Assembly: GCA_002403105.1 (NCBI GenBank)
Contig: DHHD01000106.1
Coordinates: 1 to 64,000 of the forward strand
Length of the DNA: 64,000 nt
Reading direction: 5' to 3'
Source: Anaerolineaceae bacterium UBA4781
GTDB taxonomy: Bacteria > Chloroflexota > Anaerolineae > Anaerolineales > Anaerolineaceae
Every line of letters starts with the position of its first letter. The stretch's first letter is position 1. The notes under the pieces were generated by a model that saw only the letters and a list, made by a program, of their open reading frames with translations, was not told where the DNA came from and ran no database searches. This document shows positions 17,631-28,339 of the stretch, piece after piece. A program made the position numbers and the translations under genes.

Positions 17631-20360
17631 TTATTTTAATTTCTCTTTTACAAACTCTCTAGCTTTTAGCAGAGCATCCTCTATCTTGGAAGCATCCTTT
17701 CCACCGGCTTGAGCCATATCCGGTCTGCCACCACCACGACCACCCGCTACTTCTGCTGCGACATTGACCACATCACCGGCTTTGACCCCTTTTTCAATCA
17801 CGCTTGCAGTAACGATAGCGATCAAAGCTGGTTCGTTTTTTTCATTGATCGCTGAAAAAACAGCCACCCCATCTTTATATTCACTACGGAACCGGTCAGC
17901 CAGTTCTCGTAAGATGGCAGATTCAGCGTTTCCGATTGCTAAAGTTAGAATATGCACACCATTCACGACTTCAATATTCTTTTTCGCTTCATCATATTTT
18001 ATGAATGCAGTTTTCTTTTGCAGATCACGGTTCTCTTTTTCGAGTTGCTTTTCATGCTCAAGAATGTTTTCTACTTTGCTTTCGATCTGATCAATATTCA
18101 CCTGCAATTTACCGGCAGTATTTTCCAGTTGCTCAAAGCGTTTCTTGACGAGAATTTGCGCTTCCCTTCCTGTTACCGCTTCAATTCTACGAATTCCAGC
18201 AGCCACACTCCCTTCGCTGATTATGATGAAAGTTCCAATTTCTCCGGTTTCATCCACATGAGTTCCACCGCATAATTCATACGAAGTAACTTCATCATCT
18301 CCGATGACGATGGTCCGAACTCGTTCTCCATATTTTTCTCCAAATAATGCCATCGCGCCTTCTTTTATGGCTTGCTGGAGATCCTTTTCTGTTTTGTGCA
18401 AAGGCTTGTTATCCAGGATCGCTTGATTCACAAAATCTTCTACCTTCTTAATTTCATCTTTGGTCAAAGCATCCGGATATGTAAAATCAAAACGTAACCG
18501 GTCTGGAGCGACCAGAGAACCTGCCTGCCGTACCTGTATGCCGAGGATTTTTCGTAATGCAGCTTGCAGTAGATGTGTCGCTGTATGATTGCGCATGATA
18601 TCCTGCCGGCGTTTGGAATCGATTGCAATGACCGCCAAATCACCAGTATGGGGATTTCCTTTGATCACTTTGCCAACATGCACGATCAATCCGGTAGTTG
18701 GTTTTCTTACATCTTCAATGCGGATTTCCCATTTTCCATCTATTGCAGCGATCTTTCCTTGATCCGCTACCTGCCCACCGGATTGGATATAAAAATTTGT
18801 TTTTTCGATGATGACTTCAACGCTATCTCCTTCTACAACCGAATCCACCAATTTACCATCTTTGATGAATGCTGCGATCGGTTGATCGAAGTTGACAGCA
18901 TTATAGGGATCATATTCAACCCCATCTTTTGGGAGCTTATTGGTACTGTTCAGTTTTTTAAGGAATTCGGCATATAAATCCGCATCTTCGCCGCCCAAAG
19001 GACCAAACTCTTTTCCGGCACCTGATTCCACACGATGCTGCTTCATAGCATTCAGATATGCTTGTTCATCCACGGAATATCCCTCTTCTCCAGCAATATC
19101 CCTTGTGATCTCAAAAGGCAGCCCATGGGTGGTATACAATTCAAAAGCTGCTTCCCCAGAGATTATTTTCGATTTCTTATTTTCTTCCATTAGCTGGCTC
19201 AAATAGGTTAAACCAGTATCGAGTGTCTTCTTGAAACGCTGTTCCTCGCGTGTAAGATTATCCAAAATGGTAGCTTTATTCTTTACCAAATCAGGGTAGG
19301 CATCACCATAGATACAGATCACTTCGAGTGCCACTTTTGCCAGGAAAGGTTCGTGCAGGTTCAATTTTGTCCCAAACCGGGCAGCTCTCCGAATGATCAT
19401 GCGGCAAATGTAATTTCTTCCAATATTTCCTGGTACAACACCATCACTGATCAAAAATGAAGCTGCTCTGGCATGATCAGCAATAACACGATAGGGTGTC
19501 ATGTTTTTCTCGCGTTCCTCTACGCTCTCTCCGGTTAGTTTCAAAACGACATCCATCAAAGGCAGTAATATGTCTGTTTTATAATTGGAATCTACATTTT
19601 GAAGTACGGAAACAATCCGCTCAAATCCCATGCCTGTATCTACGTGTTTCTTGGGTAATGGAGAAAGTTCTTTAGAATTGATGCGATTGTATTGAATGAA
19701 AACAAGATTCCATAATTCAAGGAAGCGTGCGCAATCTCCATTCACACTGCAAACATGATGAGGGTCATCCTTTTTATTACAGAATTGGGTTCCCCTATCA
19801 ATATGAATTTCACTGCAAGGTCCACACGGTCCTACATCTGCCATTTCCCAAAAATTTTGTTTTCTCCCAAACTGCAGAATATGAGAAGATTCCAAACCGG
19901 GTTGCTTTTTCCATGCTTCTGCAGCTTCATCATCTGCAGGGATCTCCCCCAGTTCATCTTTGAAACAGGTAACCCATAATTTGCTTTTATCAATTTTCCA
20001 TACTTCAGTCAGCAGTTCCCATGCCCAGGCGATCGCCTCATTTTTATAATAATCTCCGAAAGACCAGTTCCCCAGCATTTCAAAGAAAGTATGGTGAGAA
20101 TCATCCCGCCCTACATCTTCCAGATCATTGTGTTTACCGGCTACACGCATGCATTTTTGTGAATTGACGGCTCTTGTATAAGCACGTTTGTCCAATCCTA
20201 AAAAAACATCCTTGAATTGCACCATACCTGCATTTGTGAAAAGCAGGGTCTGATCTCCTCCCGGTACCAGCGAGGAAGAAGGTACAAAAGTATGTCCTTT
20301 CTTTTCAAAGAATTCAATAAAGGTCTTGCGGATTGTATTGCCATCGGGTTTATTTTGCAT
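17631..20360 (-). CDS. alaS: Alanyl-tRNA synthetase
   Basis: Charges tRNA-Ala; 909 residues, slightly longer than the common 870-880. The N-terminal aminoacylation domain opens with TIRKTFIEFFEKKGHTFVPS and has LLFTNAGMVQFKDVFLG. The editing-domain zinc motif appears as HTATHLLQAAL and later CGGTHVDETGEIG, followed by the C-terminal C-Ala domain ending GGGRGGGRPDMAQAGGKD. The gene is monocistronic by position, preceded by an 83-bp gap from the C25 protease gene on the same strand. No T-box leader is visible upstream. Confidence 0.98.
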   Translation of the reverse strand: MQNKPDGNTIRKTFIEFFEKKGHTFVPSSSLVPGGDQTLLFTNAGMVQFKDVFLGLDKRAYTRAVNSQKCMRVAGKHNDLEDVGRDDSHHTFFEMLGNWSFGDYYKNEAIAWAWELLTEVWKIDKSKLWVTCFKDELGEIPADDEAAEAWKKQPGLESSHILQFGRKQNFWEMADVGPCGPCSEIHIDRGTQFCNKKDDPHHVCSVNGDCARFLELWNLVFIQYNRINSKELSPLPKKHVDTGMGFERIVSVLQNVDSNYKTDILLPLMDVVLKLTGESVEEREKNMTPYRVIADHARAASFLISDGVVPGNIGRNYICRMIIRRAARFGTKLNLHEPFLAKVALEVICIYGDAYPDLVKNKATILDNLTREEQRFKKTLDTGLTYLSQLMEENKKSKIISGEAAFELYTTHGLPFEITRDIAGEEGYSVDEQAYLNAMKQHRVESGAGKEFGPLGGEDADLYAEFLKKLNSTNKLPKDGVEYDPYNAVNFDQPIAAFIKDGKLVDSVVEGDSVEVIIEKTNFYIQSGGQVADQGKIAAIDGKWEIRIEDVRKPTTGLIVHVGKVIKGNPHTGDLAVIAIDSKRRQDIMRNHTATHLLQAALRKILGIQVRQAGSLVAPDRLRFDFTYPDALTKDEIKKVEDFVNQAILDNKPLHKTEKDLQQAIKEGAMALFGEKYGERVRTIVIGDDEVTSYELCGGTHVDETGEIGTFIIISEGSVAAGIRRIEAVTGREAQILVKKRFEQLENTAGKLQVNIDQIESKVENILEHEKQLEKENRDLQKKTAFIKYDEAKKNIEVVNGVHILTLAIGNAESAILRELADRFRSEYKDGVAVFSAINEKNEPALIAIVTASVIEKGVKAGDVVNVAAEVAGGRGGGRPDMAQAGGKDASKIEDALLKAREFVKEKLK

Positions 20361-20443
20361 ACGGGTTCCTTAAATACATCCAATCATAATTTTCTTGATT
20401 ATAAATGAGGAAAACTGACATTTCAATTCGAATACGTGGATTG

Positions 20444-22861
20444 CTATTTGGAAACAGAGAATTTGATCATTTTTCCATGGTCGTCCAGAGTAACCCGGGT
20501 ATATTGTTTGAGCGTTTTATTATGGATCTGGAAACTTCTCTTGTATGTAAGAAATACACGTCCAGCTGTCTGATTCTGCATGGTAACTGCCCCTTTTGCG
20601 TCCCTTACCATGTTGATCACTTTCATCTGTTTCTCACGAATACTCAAATCTGCACTTTCTATTCCGGGTAAGTATTCTTTTACAACTTCTTTTATATTCA
20701 TAAGAATTTCAGATGATATTTTTGGAACTGCTACTGCATCCAGGTCCTGATCTCGAATAACTTGATAAGGATCCAGTACTTTTTCATCATCCTGAATTAA
20801 ATGGTCTTCAGCTTGAGATTCACTGTAATAGAGTGGATCACCATACAGCACAAATGACAGGAGTGTTTTTTGGTCTTCCCCATCTAAATAACCTTGCCTT
20901 CGCAGAATCGATTTAACCAAATTCAATTTTGCCCTGATAAAAGCATCACCGACAGAATAGCTTCTCTCGATCAGATTCCAGAAAAGATACGCGAATTGGT
21001 CGGCTCCGATTAAGGGCGGGTAAACTGAACCATAAGCAATGCAGGTGGAACCGACAAACGCATGGCAGCCGGAGGTAAGAAATCGCAAACTGATGGCATC
21101 TTCGTTTATTTTTCCAATAACATAGGCGCCGTAACATGCTTCCGAAAGTACGATGGTTGGATTCGTCGCCTGTGGGTCGATCAAACTGGGCTGTATGGCT
21201 ACGGGGTAATCAGGAGTGGAATCGGTGTTCGAAATATCCTTTTGACCGTACCAGTTTGGTGAATCATCCAATCCATGTAGATTGAAATACGCATATTCAG
21301 CATCTTTTATATTGAGCACGTCGAGATTATTGATATTATAAGGTGGAGAGACTCTAAGAAAATTAGCTTTCCCAATTGGTCGAAAAGCAGAAATGGATGA
21401 TCTCTGCCAGATTGCTGTGGAATATCCATAATTATTATTTTTCTCAGTGATTTCCTGAAAAAGGTTTGCTACGGAATCCCATACTTTCAATGAATCGGAA
21501 ACTTTTTCAACAAAAGTTTTCTTTTTATTAATTTTCTGATGCCATTGGATCGCGTCGCGCAATTGTTTTAACAACAAACTCGGATCATTACCCTTTTCAT
21601 CTGGGAATCTTCCTACAGCCCATTCCGGAACAAAATAATTGCTGTCATCGCTCGCATATGGATTGTCGGATAAGACTTCACTATCAGAGTCATCGGTTGG
21701 GTTTGGTAAATGATGGAATGGAACAATATCATCTCCACCGATGATCAACACTGCTCCAATTTTTTTGTCATGCTCATGCAAATAAGTCGAAAGATCATGC
21801 AGTGCTAATTTTACTTGCCATGGATCATTACTTTCAATTGCAGTAAGTCCGTATTGCAGCATCGTATTCTTGTCATCTGGTAAAAAGCTAAATGCGCTCC
21901 AATTTTTTTGCAGGTCAATGGCAGCCGCGAGTTCCTGCATGCGCGCAAGAATCACTGTAAAAGTGTTTGCCCCATATTTTTTCTCGATCCCGCACCGTGT
22001 TGTAAGAATGACATAGACGGGTTTTGCAAAAATACCTTTCGGCTGTGGTTCCAGGGGTTCTTCAACTCTGCGGGGTGTGGTTTTCTTTTGTTTTGCTTCT
22101 TGAGGTTCTTTCAAAATCAGAGCAGAAATGACACTGTTTTCTTCCTTTTCGATTAAAAAACCGTTGCAATCTGGCCAAAGATGAGCATATTCGTGATTCG
22201 CTCCCCAGATTGCAGTTGCAACCAAACCAAGATGATCATTGTAGACTGCTTCGCGGATGATGTTGATCGCTTCAACATCCGAACCAAATTTAAACAAAGC
22301 ATCAGCATAGATCAACATAAAGTAAACACACTGTTTCCACTTTCCATGATATAGCTTGGCAAACTGTAGCGTGGAATAATCATCTTTCGCTTCAAGGATG
22401 ATTCGCAAATGGTAGATCGCAAATAAGACATTCTCAGGAAATTCTTGAAGAAGATCCAGAACTATTTTTTCTACATTTCCTGATTCTCCTTTTGATATAG
22501 CAAGCTTCACCTGGTTCAGACGATTTGCCCATTCGTGTTGGCTGGCCTGGGATGCTTTCCCTTGAAAAAAGGATAGAAATTCATAATAAAATTCGCGTTC
22601 TTCTTCATCTTTACTGTTTTTGTAAAGAGCTTCATAAGCACTTTCATATTCCGGATTAACTGCGATGATATTTTTTAACTTTTCTTTCCCCGCTTCTAAT
22701 TCTCCCTGTTCAATGAGCGAACGTCCATACAGACAACTGATCTCAAGGTCACCAGGAAAGGTAGTATTCCAATCTTTCAGGCATTCTATGAACACGCTTC
22801 GTTCTTCTGTGGTGGAAGCTGTCAATTCCCATTGAAGAAGGTCTTTCCTGGTAATCCTCAT
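20444..22861 (-). CDS. TPR plus C25 (gingipain/caspase-like) cysteine peptidase
   Basis: An 805-residue protein with no signal peptide, so probably cytosolic. The first ~230 residues are helical and TPR-like (SCLYGRSLIEQGELEAG). From about residue 275 (KPVYVILTTRCGIEKKYG) a clan-CD C25 peptidase domain follows. GAVLIIGGDDIVPFHHLP and WAVGRFPDEK are typical of gingipain-like proteins. The catalytic pair is intact: His529 in FNLHG and Cys576 in SEACYG. Gingipains are normally secreted, so a cytosolic TPR-coupled form is unusual. It is the last gene of the operon whose -24/-12 promoter is at 28340-28355, 15 bp after the giant TPR gene. Substrate is unknown; an activation cascade or regulated proteolysis is inference. 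Confidence 0.8.
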   Translation of the reverse strand: MRITRKDLLQWELTASTTEERSVFIECLKDWNTTFPGDLEISCLYGRSLIEQGELEAGKEKLKNIIAVNPEYESAYEALYKNSKDEEEREFYYEFLSFFQGKASQASQHEWANRLNQVKLAISKGESGNVEKIVLDLLQEFPENVLFAIYHLRIILEAKDDYSTLQFAKLYHGKWKQCVYFMLIYADALFKFGSDVEAINIIREAVYNDHLGLVATAIWGANHEYAHLWPDCNGFLIEKEENSVISALILKEPQEAKQKKTTPRRVEEPLEPQPKGIFAKPVYVILTTRCGIEKKYGANTFTVILARMQELAAAIDLQKNWSAFSFLPDDKNTMLQYGLTAIESNDPWQVKLALHDLSTYLHEHDKKIGAVLIIGGDDIVPFHHLPNPTDDSDSEVLSDNPYASDDSNYFVPEWAVGRFPDEKGNDPSLLLKQLRDAIQWHQKINKKKTFVEKVSDSLKVWDSVANLFQEITEKNNNYGYSTAIWQRSSISAFRPIGKANFLRVSPPYNINNLDVLNIKDAEYAYFNLHGLDDSPNWYGQKDISNTDSTPDYPVAIQPSLIDPQATNPTIVLSEACYGAYVIGKINEDAISLRFLTSGCHAFVGSTCIAYGSVYPPLIGADQFAYLFWNLIERSYSVGDAFIRAKLNLVKSILRRQGYLDGEDQKTLLSFVLYGDPLYYSESQAEDHLIQDDEKVLDPYQVIRDQDLDAVAVPKISSEILMNIKEVVKEYLPGIESADLSIREKQMKVINMVRDAKGAVTMQNQTAGRVFLTYKRSFQIHNKTLKQYTRVTLDDHGKMIKFSVSK

Positions 22862-22876
22862 GAATCAAATTGGTCC

Positions 22877-25800
22877 TTATCTCTTCTCAAAAATACGATT
22901 TGCCAGAATAATACCCAGCTTTTCACGTAAATCATCATCCGTTGGATTCAAGGCCGCTGCTTTCCGTAGATAGGTTTCAGCTTTTTCTGAATCACCTAGT
23001 TGATTATATACTTTGGATGCCTTTTCATATATTAAATAATGTTCTTTGCAGTTATCGATGGCAGCTTTAATAATAGCTTCTGCCCGGTGTCCCTCACGCC
23101 GGTTGATAAGTGTTTCTGTTAATTCCAAATATGCTTCCATTTCATGTGAGTTCTGTTTAATGGCTTTATCCAAGTGGAATACTGCATTATCCAAATTCCC
23201 TTTTTTTATCGATAAAATACCGATCATTTTATGGATTTCTGACTGATCATCATCCATCTGAATTGATTTTTCATAAACCTGGAGTGGGTCATCCTGATTA
23301 CCGGCTTCATAAAGCAGCCGAGCATAGCGATTGAGTAACTCTTTATCTGGATTTTCTGATTTTTCTAAATATCCTTCAAGAAAATCAATCGCACGTTTCT
23401 TCCCACGAACTTTTTCCAGATAGGCAGCTTTTTCAAGAATCAATTGGTCATTTACGATATTTGAATCCAGCGCTTTTTCGATGATTTCCAACCCGAACTC
23501 GTCATTCTCTTGCAAAGATTTAATTTTTGCCAATTCGATGATGACTTCTGGTGATTTTGGATCGATCCGATAGGCATCACGAATTAACTCCATCGCTTTT
23601 GGAATGCTTCCTAACTGCTCGGCAATACGCGCTTGAATTAAGAGCAGCTCAAGATCATCCTTGAAAGATGATTTCAACATATTGATAGTACCCAATGCTT
23701 TCCTGAATTCCCCATTTTGATAATATGCATTGACTAATTTTCGAAGGATTCCATGATTACTCTCGAATAGTTCTTGGTTTTTTTCAAAGATCTCAATGAC
23801 TTTTTTGTAATCTTTGATCGAATATAGATTTTCCAAATATTCTTTTTTATTTTCTTGATTTTTTGGATCTAAAGTGACAGCCTGTTCGGAATGGGAAACC
23901 GCCTTCTGTAATTCACCTTTTTCCTCATATAAGCTTGCCAACTGGGCACACCAGGTTGATTCGTCTTTTAGAAATCCTATGGCTGTTTCGAGCGCATTAA
24001 TAGCCAGATCAGTTTCTTTCTCGTATATGAATATTTTTGCAAGTCCAGCCGAGAGATATGGATTTTTCTTATTTTGAAAAAGCGCAGCATTGAACGCCGA
24101 AATGAGATCGCGATATTGTTCTTCGGGGTACAAAGCCAACGCAATGAGAGGAAGGTCATATTCTTTTTGATTGGCTTCGATGATCTTGAGAATGCTGTCA
24201 TAATCTTTCATCTGGTTGCTTTGCAGTATTGCACAAACCACAGAAATAAATTCAATTTTTGTTTGCTGTATATCTTTATTTGAATAACCAGCATTCAGCA
24301 AAAATTCATGAATACCTGCATATTGGTTCTGTATATCCGTAGAGAGAAGACTTATTTGTTCAGATAGATTCAAGAATTCTGGATTTTGAAGAATAGCGGG
24401 CAGATTTCGGTTGACTCCAATGTTCTTGAAACTCCATTCTTTCAAAGCAAGTTTTAGTATCTGACTGAGGGCATTTGCTTTTAGTGCTGAAAAATATGCT
24501 GGGAAATCAAAACATTGCAGATATGTTTGAACCGCTTTTTCCCAATCCCCCATTTCAAAAGCACAATCCGCTTCCCATTTTGGGAAATTGATGAGGGAAG
24601 CCAGAATGTTTTTATCCAGGTCACTTGCGCTATTCTTAGGTTCGGATTGCTTTTCGGCCGCTTGTTCATAGATGGTTTGGGCATCAACGAAATTATTATT
24701 TTTTCGTAATAAACGAGCTTTCGCGAAAAGGATGCGCTGGTCTTCCAGCATTTCTGCTGAGAGCGTATTGATCTTTGCAGCAGCCGCAACTTCATTCCCA
24801 TTTTCCAGAAGGATATTCAGGATAAAGCCAGTCAATACCCGCACTTTTTGCACATCTTGTAAGGTGTTCAAGTTCTCAAGCAATCGTACCCAATCTATCG
24901 CTCCTTGATCACCATTTTTTAACCAGGCATAAATTGCTAAATAAACACTTGTTACAACATCTTCGGTTGGAAAATCGGACAGAGAATTCATGAATCGATA
25001 ATCCAATTCATCATTCTTCGCCTCCAACATTGTTGAAAGCGCCAATTTAATCCAAATATCATTCGAAGAAAATGCCTCGGTCCATTCGGAAGGGAAAATG
25101 CTGTGTACATGTTTCGGTAAATTGAAAAGTTGCTTTTCAATCGTTTGTCTGTTTTCCAATGTTTGGATAAGTTTTTGAGGTTCAGAATTTTTGCCATCAG
25201 CCAAAGCCATGATTGCTTCGCGAACAATATTCCAAACCTCAGTTTGTTGGAGAGGATCCAGACAGGAAACTGCATTCGCATAATCGCCTTGATTCCAATA
25301 GACGCAGGCTTTTAGAATACATGTTTCCGGATCATTCTGATTTGATTTTTGAAGTTTTTGAATGATCTTGATGCTCAAATCGTGAAGATGAGATTCCTGA
25401 GCAACCTTTAGTGCAGTTTGCAGATCTTTTGCAGTAGTTTTTTCCAAAGCGATCAGGTCATTGATGATCAATTTTGTATCGTTTTGTGAACCATATTGGT
25501 TTTCAAAACGCATTCTTTCTACAAGAAAATCCGGTGAGGATTGATGGTTCTTGGCTTCATCTGAAAAATAAGAACGCACTTCTTCCGGTTTTCCTAATTT
25601 CAGCATTTGGTTGCCATACCAGGCTGTAATCCTTCTATCTTTTGTACAGATCAAACGAGCTTTTTTTGCAATCGCCACCGCTTCTTCACCAAGATTTTTT
25701 TCACTATACGCATCTACCAATAAGCCATAGATGGAAAGGTTTTCGGGTTGTGCTTGAGATGCTTCATTCAACAAAGTAATCGCTGTTTCTGTCTGTCTGA

Positions 25801-27982
25801 TCTTCAGCATGGTGCATGCCAAGCCCACCTGAGCTCGCCATAGATCCTGCCGATTTTTACTCAAAGAATTTTCCAGGATCAATTCTTTGAATGCTGTAGT
25901 CGCTTTGTTCGTATCATCCAGGAGAAACTGCACTTCTGCTTCGATTAATCCTCTCCAATAATTTTCTGCAGGTAACTTTTGGATATTATGCAAAATGGAA
26001 TTAAGTTCAGAAATTTCCAGTCGTTGAGTACCAAGAGGAAAAATAGTTTTGTTGCTTTTCAAGGTAGATATGGATTCCAATACAATAAAATCCGCGTTCT
26101 CCCCTTTTTCCTCTTTTATTAATTTTAAAGTTTCATTCGCTTGATCGTTTTCACCATTTTCCATCAGAACATCGGCGGTTATCATTCCGAGGTCTGGATT
26201 CAGTGGGAAAGAGTGAATCGCTTTTAACGCAAGCTCATAAGCATGTTCAGTGAGTCGTTTTTGATTCAGATAGTCCACGATAGCTGCAACTGCTTCCGGA
26301 TTACCATTTTCCACATCGATCTTCTCGATCAACGACAATCCACGATCTTCATCACCACAATCCAGCATTGCTAGAATTAACTGTTCATAAAAACCTTTCC
26401 GCTCCTGAAATATTTCGAGTGTTTGGTTAAGCACCTGTTCGGCATTTTCTTTTTTCTTTGTCTTGCAAAGACAATAATATAAATTGATCCAAGTTTTATA
26501 ATCCGTACTTCCGGCAGAGATGGATTGTTCAAAATGATTTTGGGCTTTTTCCCACTCTTCCACATCCATATAGAGATCACCAATCTCAAATAAAGACTGT
26601 GCGTTTTCACTGAATAGACCGGAGGGTAGACCTTCCAGCCGCTGCTTAACAGCGATTGTCTCATCTTTTTCCAGCAGTGCTTTGGATTCCACATAAAACT
26701 GGGTGAAATCTAAACTTACTGCCTGTTTCTTGTCGACCTTATTGATTTGTTGAAGTGCAGCTTTCCATTGGTGGTTTTCGATTAGGTAATCAAATAGTTC
26801 TTTATCCAGATCTTGATTTTTATCATCTAGAATTCTGGCAATTTTCAAATAATGGATTGAGCGGAGATGATCGCCGAGTGAATGATACAGTTCAGCGATC
26901 TGCAGTAGAAATTGACTGTCTTTTGGATTTTTGGATATTTTTTCTTCAATGCTATGTAGATATTCTTCAATGTCCTGGTAGGTCGTCTTCTTCAAAACAA
27001 GGGATTGGTTAAGATCAGGAATTCTTTTCCAATCATATTGTTGGAGTGATGCTTGAGTATGATCTGCCTGTACTTTCTGAGACTCTCTATGTGACAAGAT
27101 ATTCTGCTGTTTTTTTTGGACACCCTGCTTTAAGGCATCCAGTTTTTGCATCAGTTTCTCAATTTCAAAAATGGATTCTGTTTCATTCCCTTCCAGAAAA
27201 TGAATGTCAGCTAAATAATTTAATTTTTGAAGATCCGAAAGTTCTTGCTGTAAAGTACTTTGAGATTCCGATGAAATCACCTTGCTTGTTTTCTCTATCT
27301 CGCCTTGCGTCAACAAACGAGTTAATGGGATCCGACCTTCTTTCGCAATGAACTGCAGAATTTCTATTTTTTCTTCACTATTTAAGTCGATCAGGAGATT
27401 TTTCAGGTCTTCTTCCTGAGCCGTGAGAGACACAGGATTGCAGAAAAGACCATATATGAACATTTTCTTGATTTCAAGATTTTTTGAAGCCGCTATTTCT
27501 TTGGTAATGAATTCGCTTGAATTAACAAGTCCAAGCAAACAAGCCGCCACGAGTCCTGCATTATGATTGAATTGAAAATCATGCAAGAATTCTTTTTCAA
27601 ATTCGGTCCATTTTTTGGATCCCAGCATAGTAAAGAATCCTTGTGAAATTTCTGCAGCCTGAACTAGATCGATCGCATTCTCTTCTTTCAGAGCAGAATC
27701 GGGTACTTGAGAAAAAACCTGTTCCTCATTTAACTTTTGATCTTTGATTATCTCTGAAAGATCATATTTCCAATTCTTTTCATCTTTTAAAATAAATGCA
27801 AAATAGACCGGCTTCCAATTTTCTAAAGTTTTTAACCGGTCTATCTCTTTTTTTTCGCTCAGTTCGAGCTGAGAAAGTGCTTCAAGGACTCTTTTATCTT
27901 GCAGGAGGCAAGTAACGAGAACCTGTTTTTCTTCCTCTTGGAAATTATTCTCGATGAGCTCGAGGAATTCCGCAGGTATCAT
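22877..27982 (-). CDS. Giant TPR-repeat scaffold protein (1701 residues)
   Basis: A very large all-helical protein without signal peptide or membrane segment. Many degenerate 34-residue TPR units are visible, for example AWKALQQINKVDKKQAVS, LFEIGDLYMDVEEWEKAQ and NHFEQSISAGSTDYKTW in the middle, and IHKMIGILSIKKGNLDNAV, FHLDKAIKQNSHEMEAYLEL near the C-terminus. There is no enzymatic motif. The N-terminal ~300 residues are helical but less repeat-like. It sits between a two-helix membrane protein and a TPR/C25 protease in one operon, so a role as a scaffold or sensor that controls the protease is plausible inference. AAGGG precedes the ATG. Confidence 0.85.
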   Translation of the reverse strand: MIPAEFLELIENNFQEEEKQVLVTCLLQDKRVLEALSQLELSEKKEIDRLKTLENWKPVYFAFILKDEKNWKYDLSEIIKDQKLNEEQVFSQVPDSALKEENAIDLVQAAEISQGFFTMLGSKKWTEFEKEFLHDFQFNHNAGLVAACLLGLVNSSEFITKEIAASKNLEIKKMFIYGLFCNPVSLTAQEEDLKNLLIDLNSEEKIEILQFIAKEGRIPLTRLLTQGEIEKTSKVISSESQSTLQQELSDLQKLNYLADIHFLEGNETESIFEIEKLMQKLDALKQGVQKKQQNILSHRESQKVQADHTQASLQQYDWKRIPDLNQSLVLKKTTYQDIEEYLHSIEEKISKNPKDSQFLLQIAELYHSLGDHLRSIHYLKIARILDDKNQDLDKELFDYLIENHQWKAALQQINKVDKKQAVSLDFTQFYVESKALLEKDETIAVKQRLEGLPSGLFSENAQSLFEIGDLYMDVEEWEKAQNHFEQSISAGSTDYKTWINLYYCLCKTKKKENAEQVLNQTLEIFQERKGFYEQLILAMLDCGDEDRGLSLIEKIDVENGNPEAVAAIVDYLNQKRLTEHAYELALKAIHSFPLNPDLGMITADVLMENGENDQANETLKLIKEEKGENADFIVLESISTLKSNKTIFPLGTQRLEISELNSILHNIQKLPAENYWRGLIEAEVQFLLDDTNKATTAFKELILENSLSKNRQDLWRAQVGLACTMLKIRQTETAITLLNEASQAQPENLSIYGLLVDAYSEKNLGEEAVAIAKKARLICTKDRRITAWYGNQMLKLGKPEEVRSYFSDEAKNHQSSPDFLVERMRFENQYGSQNDTKLIINDLIALEKTTAKDLQTALKVAQESHLHDLSIKIIQKLQKSNQNDPETCILKACVYWNQGDYANAVSCLDPLQQTEVWNIVREAIMALADGKNSEPQKLIQTLENRQTIEKQLFNLPKHVHSIFPSEWTEAFSSNDIWIKLALSTMLEAKNDELDYRFMNSLSDFPTEDVVTSVYLAIYAWLKNGDQGAIDWVRLLENLNTLQDVQKVRVLTGFILNILLENGNEVAAAAKINTLSAEMLEDQRILFAKARLLRKNNNFVDAQTIYEQAAEKQSEPKNSASDLDKNILASLINFPKWEADCAFEMGDWEKAVQTYLQCFDFPAYFSALKANALSQILKLALKEWSFKNIGVNRNLPAILQNPEFLNLSEQISLLSTDIQNQYAGIHEFLLNAGYSNKDIQQTKIEFISVVCAILQSNQMKDYDSILKIIEANQKEYDLPLIALALYPEEQYRDLISAFNAALFQNKKNPYLSAGLAKIFIYEKETDLAINALETAIGFLKDESTWCAQLASLYEEKGELQKAVSHSEQAVTLDPKNQENKKEYLENLYSIKDYKKVIEIFEKNQELFESNHGILRKLVNAYYQNGEFRKALGTINMLKSSFKDDLELLLIQARIAEQLGSIPKAMELIRDAYRIDPKSPEVIIELAKIKSLQENDEFGLEIIEKALDSNIVNDQLILEKAAYLEKVRGKKRAIDFLEGYLEKSENPDKELLNRYARLLYEAGNQDDPLQVYEKSIQMDDDQSEIHKMIGILSIKKGNLDNAVFHLDKAIKQNSHEMEAYLELTETLINRREGHRAEAIIKAAIDNCKEHYLIYEKASKVYNQLGDSEKAETYLRKAAALNPTDDDLREKLGIILANRIFEKR

Positions 27983-27992
27983 ATGGCCCTTT

Positions 27993-28313
27993 CTACAGGC
28001 TGGTGATCAAGTAATAAGCAACACCAAATAAAACAAATGTGATCAGAACAAGGAATACGCCAATTCCGGCTTTCGTTTTTACCATCTGATTGATCGTTTC
28101 CAACAGTGATGTGGTATTTCCCATCATTTCTGAAACATCTTCAACGATTCCTTTTTCCATTAATTTTGCCGATTGTTCCGTAATGGAGGTAAATTCATCA
28201 CTCTTTACTTTGAAAGCCAGGATGATGATTCCCACAAAGAACGTGATAACACCCATCACTGCTAAAATAAGCGCTAAGGTTAATGTAAAATCATTTGCAT
28301 TTAGATTGATCAT
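27993..28313 (-). CDS. Small two-helix membrane protein
   Basis: A 106-residue protein with a first transmembrane helix near residues 9-32 (LTLALILAVMGVITFFVG), a middle amphipathic stretch with MGNTTSLLETINQMVK, and a second helix near residues 82-103 (GIGVFLVLITFVLFG). I recognise no family. The start at 28313 is fixed by AAGGAG 7 nt upstream and by the predicted sigma-54 transcription start about 16 nt before it; upstream in-frame codons lie inside the preceding gene. It is the first gene of the segment controlled by that promoter and lies 10 bp before the giant TPR gene. It could anchor the TPR/C25 proteins at the membrane or be their target. Confidence 0.75.
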   Translation of the reverse strand: MINLNANDFTLTLALILAVMGVITFFVGIIILAFKVKSDEFTSITEQSAKLMEKGIVEDVSEMMGNTTSLLETINQMVKTKAGIGVFLVLITFVLFGVAYYLITSL

Positions 28314-28339
28314 AATATCTCCTTTTCTAGAGATATTGT

